DNA of 64,000 bases from Dromaius novaehollandiae (lineage: Eukaryota; Chordata; Aves; Casuariiformes; Dromaiidae): positions 68,829,601 to 68,893,600 of the forward strand of contig NC_088102.1 in NCBI RefSeq assembly GCF_036370855.1, written 5' to 3'. The notes under the pieces are model-generated. The model made no database searches, was not told the DNA's origin, and worked only from the letters and a program-made list of their open reading frames with translations. Position numbers and translations under genes: made by a program. Positions 48,001 through 55,200 of the stretch are shown one piece after another. Each line of letters starts with the position of its first letter. Position 1 is the stretch's first letter.

Positions 48001-49943
48001 AGCACCAGACAACAAGGTTTCATACCTGCAGCAGGCACATCAAGTAGAAACAGACTTTTTCCTACCTCTGTTTTTGTACAGTTCTTACCTAGTCCCATGC
48101 TGAACTCCACAGGCGTCAGGTATCCATTATTGTTCTGTTCCAAGCTGTCAAAAACAGTCTCCAGCTGCTCAGGCGTAAGGGGGAGTTCATTCTGGAGCCG
48201 CTACAGAGACAGAAGAAAGGACAAGATGAAGGCATGACTCAAGTCTTCCACGTGACTCACTCTGCCCCTGCTGTCCCCAGCGATGTGTCCTTGCAGTGGT
48301 GCATCTCGGCCGGGATGTGACAGCCTGCCAGGACAGCTGAGTCATGACACAAATGCCTGTTTGGGCCCACTGACACGGCAATGCTTTCCATTACTGGGTG
48401 ATTCAACCAGGATTGCACGGAGGGAACCTCAGCTTATTTTGTTTGGAGGGAGCTCAGCTCTCTTCCTCCCCCAGTTCAGACCTGCTCCCGGTAGGTCACT
48501 GCCTGCCTGCCCACCGCTCTGACCAAGGTGGCTGCACCGAAGGGCCCACCAGCCTCCCCGGGCACTGCTCCGCCTGAGGGAGCTCTCGGCGCGGTGTGGC
48601 GGGTGCCAGCTCCATCACTGCTGCCAGAGCGGGACCATGGGCTTATGATTTGGGATCCAGAGTGCCTGGATTCAATTCCCTGCTCTGGCAGGAAATCTAT
48701 TGCAGATCATAAGCGAGACATTCGGTTCATGTCTGAGTTGGCTTTCTTCTGTCATCTCCCGTCTGTTGGGATTGTATCATTATTCCCAATATACAGTCAA
48801 GGAACAGACAAATTTCCCTTTATAATAAATGTGTATTTAGCATGAAGGGCTCCCCTACAGAGCTTCAAAATAACAAGTACAGCTAAAATCCCATTACTGT
48901 CTGTTAAACACAGAGCTGTAGATAAAGCTTAATGAATATCTATTAACATAAGTACACAAAATTAGGCATCACACAACCCAAAACAAAGTGAGTCTATAAT
49001 TAATCCAGCTTTTGCTTATTAAACAGGTCCTGCCAAGTGATAATTACAGATGGAGAGAGAGACTGGACAGAAGATAAATAGTCCATATGTAACCTTCCCA
49101 ATAAAGTAAGTTGCTAAAACAAAAGACCCAAATAACTAGAGATTCTATTGACAAACACTGTTTTTAACAGAAAACACCAAAATACAGTATTCTAGGAAAA
49201 AGTTATAATTCAGGCCTAAAGTGAGGTTTTGAGGTAAGGCTTTAGCCATGGCTGAAATAATAATAATAATAAAAAAAAAAATACAGAGCTGTTTTTTGTT
49301 AAGGGGCTGGTTGGTGGATAGTTTTTCTGTTGGTAGTGGTTTTTTGTTGTTGTATTTTTTAACTAAACCAAAGCATCCACATTTCCAGACTTCCCATCCA
49401 TTCTGCTGCATGCTTAATGTTCGTAGGGACTGTTGCAAAGATTTTGATGTTATGCATCCCGTAAAAATTGGCAATTGCAGTCTCCCTTGTCCTAAGAATG
49501 TTGGGGACAAAAACAATTGGGATTTTTGATTCCTAGCAGCTGGCTGCGGCAGAGTCCGTCTTTGGGAATTCGGAACACACAGAGCCTGTGCACACGCCCA
49601 CGCTTGCCAAAGTAAAGACATGCCACGTTCTCCCCCACTTCTGGCTCCCATGACTGTGCAGCTCCTCTTGGGAGGAGCCGTGAAGGGGAAGGAGCTGTTA
49701 AAGCTGAACGGGGAAGGATTTTTCCCTCACCTGCATGTCCACCTTGGTGATATAGCCCTTCTCGTCCTTGTCACACAGCTGGAAGAGCTCCCTTGCCTTC
49801 TCGAGCATCTCCACCTGCACATCCTCCAGTTCACTCGTTTGGCTGGAAGGAGAAGCACCAGGAGCCACTCCATCCTCCTCGTCCTCCTCCTCTTCTCCTT
49901 CCCAGCGGCTGTATCCCAAGAGTGCTCCCCTCTGGTTCTCCAT
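23669..49943 (-). CDS. CRACR2B: CRACR2B-type EF-hand, coiled-coil and Rab GTPase protein (17 coding exons, 706 aa)
   Basis: The joined exons are listed separately below; they total 2121 nt including the stop and every splice phase agrees. Domains in order: acidic N-terminus; EF-hand loops at residues 58-69 and 92-103; acidic linker about 110-166; helical and coiled-coil region about 167-380; hinge about 382-514; Rab GTPase 515-679; tail 680-706 ending C-C-T. GTPase boxes are complete: GNSGVGKS (525-532), switch I T550, WDTAGQER (572-579), GNKTD (630-634), ECSA (661-664). The family (CRACR2A, CRACR2B, RASEF, RAB44) contains large atypical Rabs; CRACR2A and CRACR2B regulate Orai1/STIM1 calcium channels in T cells. 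I choose CRACR2B because the segments [27 protein letters not shown] and [10 protein letters not shown] match it better than CRACR2A, as I remember both. Human CRACR2B lacks the GTPase, so this copy keeps a longer, probably ancestral form. Confidence 0.93.
23754..24553 (-). other. CRACR2B intron 16
   Basis: Contains an AT-rich part (24200-24540) with an A/T-run segment and no repeat I recognise. A 179-codon ORF crosses it and exon 17 on the minus strand in a frame different from the true reading frame. Confidence 0.8.
24425..24430 (-). terminator. CRACR2B: ATTAAA variant poly(A) signal in the last intron
   Basis: The second most common poly(A) hexamer lies about 93 nt after the in-frame TAG reached by reading through the exon 16 donor. 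It could end a short isoform without the prenylated tail, but an AT-rich region can produce this hexamer by chance. Confidence 0.25.
24554..24630 (-). CDS. CRACR2B: CRACR2B coding exon 16: Rab G5 box
   Basis: Encodes residues 654-678: [20 protein letters not shown] with the G5 box ECSA. The donor AG|GTCAGT splits an arginine codon, as in the HLAR position of CRACR2A. Reading on into the intron gives ten more residues and a TAG at 24523. Confidence 0.94.
25397..25504 (-). CDS. CRACR2B: CRACR2B coding exon 15: Rab G4 box
   Basis: Encodes 36 codons (residues 618-653) in phase 0: [11 protein letters not shown] with the guanine-specificity motif NKTD (631-634), then a basic loop and [11 protein letters not shown]. 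The exon could be skipped in frame, but the protein would then lose guanine specificity. Confidence 0.94.
25505..27222 (-). other. CRACR2B intron 15
   Basis: Non-coding. Holds a fragment of an interspersed repeat at 25578-25640 (listed separately). The rest is plain intron with no features I can name. Confidence 0.8.
25578..25640. repeat. Interspersed repeat fragment (sauropsid type)
   Basis: TTTGCCATTGACTTCAGTGG followed by CAGCAGAATCGGGG matches a short high-copy element that I associate with turtle and archosaur genomes. I cannot assign the family. Confidence 0.4.
27223..27337 (-). CDS. CRACR2B: CRACR2B coding exon 14: switch II and RabF4
   Basis: Encodes residues 580-617: [20 protein letters not shown] follows WDTAGQER directly, then [18 protein letters not shown]. 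The RKADG and MYD features group it with CRACR2A, RASEF and RAB44. Donor GTGAGA in phase 0. Confidence 0.96.
27338..29517 (-). other. CRACR2B intron 14
   Basis: Non-coding and AT-moderate. I see no repeat family, RNA gene or extra exon with compatible phase. Confidence 0.75.
29518..29599 (-). CDS. CRACR2B: CRACR2B coding exon 13: Rab G3 box
   Basis: Encodes residues 553-578: [12 protein letters not shown], then [13 protein letters not shown]. The catalytic glutamine (Q577) is present, so GTP hydrolysis should be possible. IDY and WDTAGQER are Rab-family signatures. Confidence 0.96.
29846..29987 (-). CDS. CRACR2B: CRACR2B coding exon 12: Rab P-loop and switch I
   Basis: Encodes residues 505-551. 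[16 protein letters not shown] contains the complete P-loop (525-532) and [14 protein letters not shown] carries the switch I threonine (T550). It resembles the P-loop exon of CRACR2A (FKIVFVGNS). Donor GTAAGT in phase 1, inside the conserved glycine codon of the IGIDY motif. Confidence 0.96.
30167..30455 (-). CDS. CRACR2B: CRACR2B coding exon 11: low-complexity linker
   Basis: Encodes residues 409-504, a charged, Ser/Gly-rich and probably disordered stretch. The end, [11 protein letters not shown], matches SPRGQPVGKE just before the GTPase domain of CRACR2A. The exon length (289 nt) fits the phases of both neighbours. A CAG (not preceded by a strong pyrimidine tract) serves as acceptor. A run of 15 G on the plus strand lies 36 nt upstream of the exon. 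Confidence 0.86.
30456..33704 (-). other. CRACR2B intron 11/10 region (between exons 10 and 11)
   Basis: Non-coding. Contains a run of 15 G (30492-30506) and a 28 nt A-run (33040-33067). ORFs of about 110 codons on the plus strand here look random in composition. Confidence 0.75.
33040..33067 (+). repeat. Poly-A run (28 nt)
   Basis: Uninterrupted A in a CRACR2B intron. It may be a retroposon tail, but the upstream sequence matches nothing I know. Confidence 0.9.
33705..33784 (-). CDS. CRACR2B: CRACR2B coding exon 10: hinge
   Basis: Encodes residues 382-407 plus two bases. The motif [16 protein letters not shown] corresponds to KKRSGSVIGKYVDSRG after the CRACR2A coiled coil, which supports the exon despite its weak GTTAGA donor. 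The frame joins exon 11 only with this donor. Confidence 0.85.
34440..34565 (-). repeat. MIR-like SINE, antisense
   Basis: AGTTTGCCCACGGTCACACA followed by GGAAAGCCTGTAGCAGAG and AACGCTGAGCTAAAGCC matches the MIR core and tRNA-like end. Confidence 0.65.
36937..36976 (+). repeat. CA-rich microsatellite
   Basis: Imperfect CA repeat with GCATG interruptions in the longest intron. Confidence 0.85.
38076..38130 (-). CDS. CRACR2B: CRACR2B coding exon 9: end of coiled coil
   Basis: Encodes residues 364-381: [18 protein letters not shown]. The LRDERD motif closes the coiled coil in both CRACR2 proteins. The donor is a weak CTG|GTTAGT and the following intron is the gene's longest (about 4.3 kb). 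Read-through gives a stop after 33 more codons, at 37974. Confidence 0.92.
38131..38692 (-). other. CRACR2B intron between exons 8 and 9
   Basis: Short non-coding intron; nothing else seen in it. Confidence 0.85.
38693..38764 (-). CDS. CRACR2B: CRACR2B coding exon 8: coiled coil
   Basis: Encodes residues 340-362: [19 protein letters not shown]. This 72 nt in-frame exon is one of the best markers for CRACR2B over CRACR2A, as far as I recall the two human proteins. Donor GTAAGA. Confidence 0.93.
38765..39433 (-). other. CRACR2B intron between exons 7 and 8
   Basis: Short non-coding intron; nothing else seen in it. Confidence 0.85.
39434..39621 (-). CDS. CRACR2B: CRACR2B coding exon 7: main coiled coil
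   Basis: Encodes residues 277-338. It is a long Glu/Leu/Lys-rich helix with leucines in heptad spacing ([20 protein letters not shown]). In CRACR2A this part mediates self-association and contact with Orai1/STIM1; that function is inferred here. The donor GTGGGG is weak. Confidence 0.93.
39622..42958 (-). other. CRACR2B intron between exons 6 and 7
   Basis: About 3.3 kb. It carries the largest CR1 LINE remnant of the window (41.5-42.25 kb) and an 11 nt G-run at 39955-39965. Confidence 0.8.
41520..42250 (-). mobile_element. Old CR1 LINE remnant, antisense, in a CRACR2B intron
   Basis: Contains TTGATCCAGCCCAGTATGCC, CTGATGCTGTCTGCCTCCAC, AACAAATTCCAGAAGTTCAC, GAAGTACTTTCTTTC, CTCCAAAATGAGTCTAAGC and GGCTGCAGCACACTGTGCTG, in the order of the antisense CR1 3' region. 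It is strongly diverged with small deletions, so an ancient insertion. CR1 sense strand equals the gene's strand. Confidence 0.75.
42959..43051 (-). CDS. CRACR2B: CRACR2B coding exon 6: coiled coil
   Basis: Encodes exactly 31 codons (residues 246-276) in phase 0, including [17 protein letters not shown], the counterpart of KLLCKEQELEQL in CRACR2A. Because the exon is a multiple of three, skipping it would keep the frame. Confidence 0.93.
43187..43277 (-). CDS. CRACR2B: CRACR2B coding exon 5: coiled coil
   Basis: Encodes residues 216-245. The segment [20 protein letters not shown] is a heptad-patterned helix almost identical in type to the CRACR2A segment [10 protein letters not shown]. It is separated from exon 6 by an intron of only 135 nt. 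Donor GTACCT. Confidence 0.93.
43278..43631 (-). other. CRACR2B intron between exons 4 and 5
   Basis: 354 nt, purine-rich on the plus strand near 43310-43350; no other feature. Confidence 0.85.
43632..43778 (-). CDS. CRACR2B: CRACR2B coding exon 4: helical domain
   Basis: Encodes residues 167-214 plus split codons. The motif [20 protein letters not shown] is strongly conserved in the CRACR2 family, and the exon ends with a charged helix entering the coiled coil. Donor GTAAGG in phase 2. Confidence 0.94.
43779..45812 (-). other. CRACR2B intron between exons 3 and 4
   Basis: Holds one antisense MIR-like SINE (about 44.25-44.40 kb), two short T/A runs and a C-rich stretch at about 44717-44729. 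No extra exon recognised. Confidence 0.75.
44265..44400 (-). repeat. MIR-like SINE, antisense
   Basis: GGAAACTGAGGCACAAGCAA, CAAATTTCCCAAGCTGTCAC and ATTACACTGTTCTGG are in MIR antisense order. Confidence 0.6.
45813..45984 (-). CDS. CRACR2B: CRACR2B coding exon 3: acidic linker
   Basis: Encodes residues 110-165 plus split codons at both ends. It contains [12 protein letters not shown] followed by an Asp/Glu cluster and then [15 protein letters not shown]. The last part matches the short helical motif following the acidic stretch in CRACR2A and CRACR2B. Donor GTAAGT in phase 2. Confidence 0.92.
45985..48088 (-). other. CRACR2B intron between exons 2 and 3
   Basis: Non-coding; I recognise no repeat family or RNA gene. 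Confidence 0.75.
48089..48200 (-). CDS. CRACR2B: CRACR2B coding exon 2: EF-hand 2
   Basis: Encodes residues 72-108 and the first base of G109. The sequence [14 protein letters not shown] leads into the helix VFDSL and loop [12 protein letters not shown] (92-103). Position 1 is Glu instead of Asp; positions 3 and 5 are Asn, position 6 is Gly and position 12 is Glu. The GLTPEQLE-like spacing is typical of the CRACR2 EF-hand pair. Acceptor TGTAG, donor GTAAGA. Confidence 0.94.
48201..49730 (-). other. CRACR2B intron between exons 1 and 2
   Basis: Contains a small CpG-rich patch (about 48480-48620) and, next to it, a MIR-like SINE. The patch could be an internal promoter or enhancer, but it is too small to call an island. 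Confidence 0.7.
48628..48770 (+). repeat. MIR-like SINE, sense
   Basis: GGATCCAGAGTGCCTGGATT then CAATTCCCTGCTCTGG is the tRNA-like head (B-box region) of a MIR-type SINE. Confidence 0.5.
49731..49943 (-). CDS. CRACR2B: CRACR2B coding exon 1: start and EF-hand 1
   Basis: Encodes residues 1-71. The first 45 residues are acidic and low in complexity, with a run of Glu/Asp at 16-23. EF-hand 1 has the helix [10 protein letters not shown] and the loop starting DKDEKG at 58-69. Loop positions 1 and 3 are Asp and position 6 is Gly, but position 5 is Lys and position 12 is Asp, so calcium affinity is probably reduced. Ends in phase 0 at a GTGAGG donor. Confidence 0.92.
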
Positions 49944-49986
49944 CTTCTCAAAGCCTTTCCCCCCAGGGCGGTGGCAAGTGGAAGAG
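49944..49986 (-). other. CRACR2B: 5' UTR part of CRACR2B coding exon 1
   Basis: A pyrimidine-rich tract followed by GCAG ends at 49987, a good acceptor, so this exon is internal and an upstream non-coding exon must exist. The 43 nt before the ATG are open in the coding frame, so an upstream in-frame start cannot be excluded. The ATG at 49943 has A at -3 and G at +4, a strong Kozak context, which is why I start there. Confidence 0.65.
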
Positions 49987-50059
49987 CTGCGGGGCAGGAA
50001 ACAGAGAAACCCCAATCAAACGTGCTCCTCCACCTCCGCCCCATGTATCACCTAGTTAC

Positions 50060-50580
50060 ACGTGGTCTGAAAGAACAACATTCAGCATCCGTAGCCGTTG
50101 CCGAGGGGTAGGGGGCAAGAGAGGCTGCGAGCAGAGTTTGCCACAGAGGCACAGTCCCTACCAAACAGAGGCATAACTGAGCCTACCACAGAGGTATAAC
50201 GGCACACTGACGGGCTCCGGAGCACTCATCTAGCAGGGATGCTTGTTGCCACCACTTCTCCTCTGGCTCAGACCTACAGGGAAATCGGAGATCTCTGCCG
50301 GCAAAAGCCAGGCGCCGAGGGAAGGTTTCAGCAGAGACAAGAGGATGGAAAGAGTATCTTCAACATGCAGGAAACTGCTCGTGCATGCAGCACTACTGCA
50401 CGTCCACGGAGACGTCGGGTGGAGCACCGCGGGGAGGGCCAGCTCCCAGCTCTCATATGGCTCCCTGGCTGCCTCGGCTGGGACACTTCTCGCTCCCCCT
50501 CACCAGAATTTCCCACCAGCTTCATCCTTCAACCTTTTGGGGCCAGGCTTTCACTCCACTCGCTCTGCCAGCTGGGAGAG
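50060..50580 (-). promoter_or_regulatory. Possible CRACR2B promoter region
   Basis: Moderate GC with clustered CpG, directly upstream of the first coding exon. An acceptor at 49987 requires a transcription start to the right. A minus-strand CTG|GTGAGG donor lies near 50500. No TATA box is evident, so this is a weak call. Confidence 0.25.
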
Positions 50581-51590
50581 CACAGGCAGCGCACAGAAGA
50601 GACAGGAAAGCACACAGCCCTGAGCCTTCAACCAGGGAGGGGGCTGCAAAGAAGGCACACTTCTGTCCTCTCCCTCTGGACCCAGATACAGGCAGCAGGA
50701 CTAACAGGAGGGTAACAGGAAAGCGTCTTTTTGGATGCACAGGTTCCTCAGCAGAAGAGAGAAAGCAGCTTCTGGGGTTGTGCACACTACATCCTGCTGC
50801 TCCGATACCTGAGCTCCTGCTCTTGGTTTCTCTGGTAATAACACCACCTCTTCCTCCTCCTGTTGCTCATTTGTGCCACCCTCAAACACCAAAGCTGTAT
50901 GACAACTCCAAGAGCACAGAGCGGGACAAAGGCAGAGAGGAGCAAGATCTGTGCAAGTGATAGAGGAATGAGGAGAAGGAACGTTTCTCCTAGCACTCTT
51001 CCACTCAGGCCCCCCGACTGACCTTCCACCTCTGATATTTTCCTGTTAACACTTCCCAAATAGTAATTCCATCTCATGTTATTACAGTACAAAGACAGAT
51101 CAGAAAATTCCTACACTGGGATATAATATGGGAAAAATTTAATAAGCAGGGCATTCCTGCCCCTCTTGCCTCCCAGCCTCTGCTTTGAAAGCTTATAAAC
51201 TGCCAAACAGAATTTTAATCTGAAATGTTCACCTTTGAAGGAAGGAAACTCCACGATCATGGAGACGTATCAGATGCCAAAGAAAATAACTCCCATTATT
51301 TACAAGTACCTGAAACAAAAAGGCTAGGAATGAGAGCACCCCTCTAAGTACAGCCCTGTGACTGTGAAGATGTGTACAATGCATCCCTACCCCAACCCAG
51401 CTTCCGACTTACTGATCCAGTGTAACACCTTCCAGACAGCCTGTGTTCAGCAACACCACCACTTTTTAAAGCCTTGATGCACTGATTGCTTTAGACTTCT
51501 CCTTCTCCAGATCTACGGTCTGCATTGCAGGGCAGAAGTGAGCTGTGCAAGCAAGCTGAGAGCAGATTTAAACAGTATGAGCCAAGGAGG

Positions 51591-51611
51591 TTTTTTTTTT
51601 TTTTTTTTTTT
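51591..51611 (+). repeat. Poly-T run (21 nt)
   Basis: Uninterrupted T upstream of CRACR2B. Confidence 0.9.
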
Positions 51612-53694
51612 AAATCGCCAGGAAATAAAAAGCCACGTACAGATGCCGTGATAACAGCCAAGCTAATTCTGTTTGCACTATTAGTACACTAGAAAGATAG
51701 AGAACATCATGGCCGAGAAGAATGTCACAAGCACGAAACGTATGAAACTAATACAAAAGGAGAAGGCAATTATGTACTGTGGTATTTGACTCTGTTTATT
51801 ACTGCTGTTCGGTGAGCTAGAGGGTGGTTCTGCTCCAGAGAACAACTAGATCGCTTCACTCCCCTTTCAAATGAGTATTTTTTCAAGGCACCACAGTTCA
51901 GTGTCACTTGAGGAAATATTTATGTGAAACACTAGAGGACAGCCTAGAAATTAGCACTACACATATGCCTTCTAGTCAGGTAGTCATCGCAGGCAAGCAA
52001 AGAACACAGAGCTAGAACTCCAGCTTTGGGAAAACCTGGCAGTGAAAGGAGGAAAGAAAGCAAGAAAAGGGTGAAGGCAGGGAGTGTTTCTCTCTCTCTC
52101 TCCACCTCTTGCTGAAGTTTTCTGTTTCATATTATGGAGGCAACACAGCAACATTTGGAGACTAAAGCTTGATTCTGTTCCTTCAGTTGGACAGTCAGTT
52201 TGCTTCTGGTGGCAAGTCTGTACATGGTAAAGAAGCTAGAAAGAACGCCAGCTTCATTTTCATATTTTAAGTAAAATTTGCAAAGTTGGCTGGGGGGGAG
52301 GGGGAAGACCCAAATATCTCCAGCAGCATAGATTTTACAGGTGATTATAGTGAGGGGCCACACAGCCACAGCAATGAATGGTAATTATCAGCTGCTACAG
52401 GCCATCTTGCTGAAGGTTTTTGCCCGACCCGTTTCTTCCACGCAGACACAGTCACAGCACAAGCAGGTGAGGGCAAAGGCCGACACAGAATGGGAGTTCA
52501 GAGGAAGAGTCATGACAGGATTGCACAGAAGAGGCAGAATGAGAAAAAGCACAAATAAGAAACACTGAAAGTGCCATTTTCTGAAACATCCTTCTCGCCG
52601 TCCAAGAGATACTGAAGTCCTCAGCAGTACAAAAGACCTTATTTTCTTGTTAGCAAGTTCATCATTTCTATTTCAAAAGCCAGAGCAGCACATACAGGTG
52701 ATGTCTCCCCAGCTCTGCCGCAGCAAAAAAAGGTTGTAGGAGGAGGATGTTCTGTTCTCTCGGAGACACATTACACCCCTACCTCTAGCATCTCCTTTTA
52801 TCAAAAGCCCAGCTGTATTGCAGATCTAAAACATTAGCCAAGCCAAATGCCTCTTCATTAGAAGAGCTGAGGACCTGACATGGACATGAGTCTGAAAGGA
52901 TTTGACTCATGCACGTAAAAGACCAAGCCCATTAATTCAACATTCAGCGTCTCTTGTTCAGGCTGCTTCAAGCGGCTTGAAGCCAGATGTGGCTCTCTCA
53001 AAGGCAGGATGACCTTGCAGAGGAATAAAACTGCAAACAAAAGAGACTACAGTAAGCAAGATACAGTGCAGCTTTCAGATGGACTTCTCTCCCAGAGACC
53101 TTTGACAGAGAAATTCTTCTGCATCCCCATTTGCAAGGACATGGTATTTGTAAGGCATGGTATAAAGGCAGATGAAGGACAAAGCAGAACCCAATTTAGC
53201 AAGGGCTATCAGACCTTCTCCAGGTAAAAATCATCACTGCAAAGTGCTGGGGAAGCAGTTTTCTCCGCGAGATAAAGAACATAACCAAATGACAACCTCA
53301 GAAGAGGATGAGTTCATGAGATTAGAAGGTCTGAGGACAGGTCCCAAGGGAGAGGCCAGCAGAGCCACCTGAGGGCAAAGGATCAGCTTCATGAAAGCCA
53401 CACCTGCCTGACACAGATGGAGGAGCCAGAGAAGACAGGTACAGGCACTAAGGTTTCTGGTCAGCCAAACCTGCTCCCGTGGTGGGACATAAGCCAAGTC
53501 AGAGCATGCCATCTCCCAGCAACAACCCCCCCAGGTTGCTACAGACTCTTTGCAACAGAAGACCTGCCAGGATTCATTCTTCCAGATCGCACCTGGCAGG
53601 ACAAGATAGTCATTGAGATGATACCAGTTAAACACTAATTTCCACACCCAGCCTGGTGTCAGGACAATCTCTATACCTTGGGCTATTGAGTTCC

Positions 53695-53800
53695 ATTGTA
53701 AGAACATCCATCATGGGTCACAGTGAAGTTTGTCTAGCACAGCATCTTGCCCTCCGCAGCGGCCGTGAATGGCAGCTGAGGGAAGAGCAACAGCAGGGCA
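53695..53800 (-). mobile_element. CR1 LINE fragment, antisense
   Basis: AAGAACATCCATCATGGGTC, CTAGCACAGCATCTTGCCCT and GCAGCGGCCGTGAATGGCAG resemble the CR1 block reading 'ggtccatctagcccagtatcctgtcttc...'. Diverged. Confidence 0.5.
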
Positions 53801-55104
53801 AGCACAGAAAAGACTTCCCTGAAGAACTCCGCCAGCCTCCGCCATTTTCCGCTCTGGGAAATTTGGGGGCCAGAAGTGCCATGTGGTTCTTTCCTGAATA
53901 GATTTATCTTTCAAAACACTTGTCCAGTCTCTTTGAATCTGAGTAAAAATATTTACTGTTCACATGAACCCTGTGTTGGGACCAAGAGCTGCTGATAGAA
54001 ACCAGCTGTCTGCTAGAACCAGAGGGTGTTGACAGTTTCACAAGATTATTCCAGCTTTCTGTGTGCCTGCTACACAGTTTGAACTGCATCTGCTCCACAA
54101 GAGACAGCATCCCAGCATCAGGTCAAACAAGTGTTTCATGCCACCTTCACAGGTGGGAAACGTGGCAGAGGGACACAGCTTCTCTCCAAGGACTGGCAGA
54201 CCTACCAGGAATATGGACATGTCAGGGACTTGAGTGCACCAACAGGCTCTGATCATCCTGGCCAGCCTGCAACCACCTCTCTGGGTAATGTTCTTCTGCA
54301 GCTCCTTCCTCCCCCATCCTAAGGGTTTGGCTGCCTGTGCAGGGGCCTCCACTCATGCATCCACTGCCCCTCAGCTCGGGAGCTGCATTTAAGCCCAGGC
54401 ACTTCCCTTAGTTATTCTGTAGCTGTGCCCATGCCTTGAACCTTACTCACCTGACTTGCTGAACTGATTTTCTGGTTTGACCTCAGATCACTGTGGACTT
54501 GATCACGGGACTCTGAGTTACCATCGCTGGACCTGCTCTGCTCTTCTTGCTCAGGTCCTGTGGGCCTGCGTGCTCATCAGCAGGGGCACTGCCCTGCCTG
54601 CCTTGCCATCACCCTCGGCTCCCAGCTCCCCTTCCCTTGCAGAACAGGCAGCTCCTGCTACTTCCCGAAAGGAATCTCCCTGAGGGACGCTGGCAACATC
54701 TGTGACCTTGGCAAGGTCAAGGAGATAGACGAATGACAGTTGAATCTCCTGATACAGAACCTGAGAGAGGGCCAGTCTTCAGGACCAGTGGGATCACATC
54801 AAGCATCTCCTGTCGCGGTGCATGCTGGGGCCCAACAAGCAAAAATTCATCTGCACCTACAAGACAACTTCCCAGGTATGCAGGGCGCAGAAAGCAAACA
54901 CAGGTCATCTCAGACAAAGCACGCAATTGGAAACTCAAGTATCAGTAAAGGTGGCCAACATCACCACTTTGCATTTCCACACAGAAGTAACTCAGACCAG
55001 CACTACATACATGCATACTTTAAGCACGTGAGACATGAGTGTGTAGTTTGTCTTGTGCAAAGCTATGCCAGAACGCCAGCCGGATCCTATGGGCAAGGCA
55101 CTCT

Positions 55105-55200
55105 TTGGGGAATCACAAGACCTGAATTCTAATTCTGACTCAACTTGCCAGATGGCCCTGGGTAAGTCGTGTCACCTGCCTAGGCTTACAGCATTGTCAG
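55105..55200 (+). repeat. MIR SINE fragment, sense
   Basis: ACAAGACCTGAATTCTAATT, CTGACTCAACTTGCCAG and GGCCCTGGGTAAGTCGTGTC then CTGCCTAGGCTTACAG follow the MIR core closely. Confidence 0.7.
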
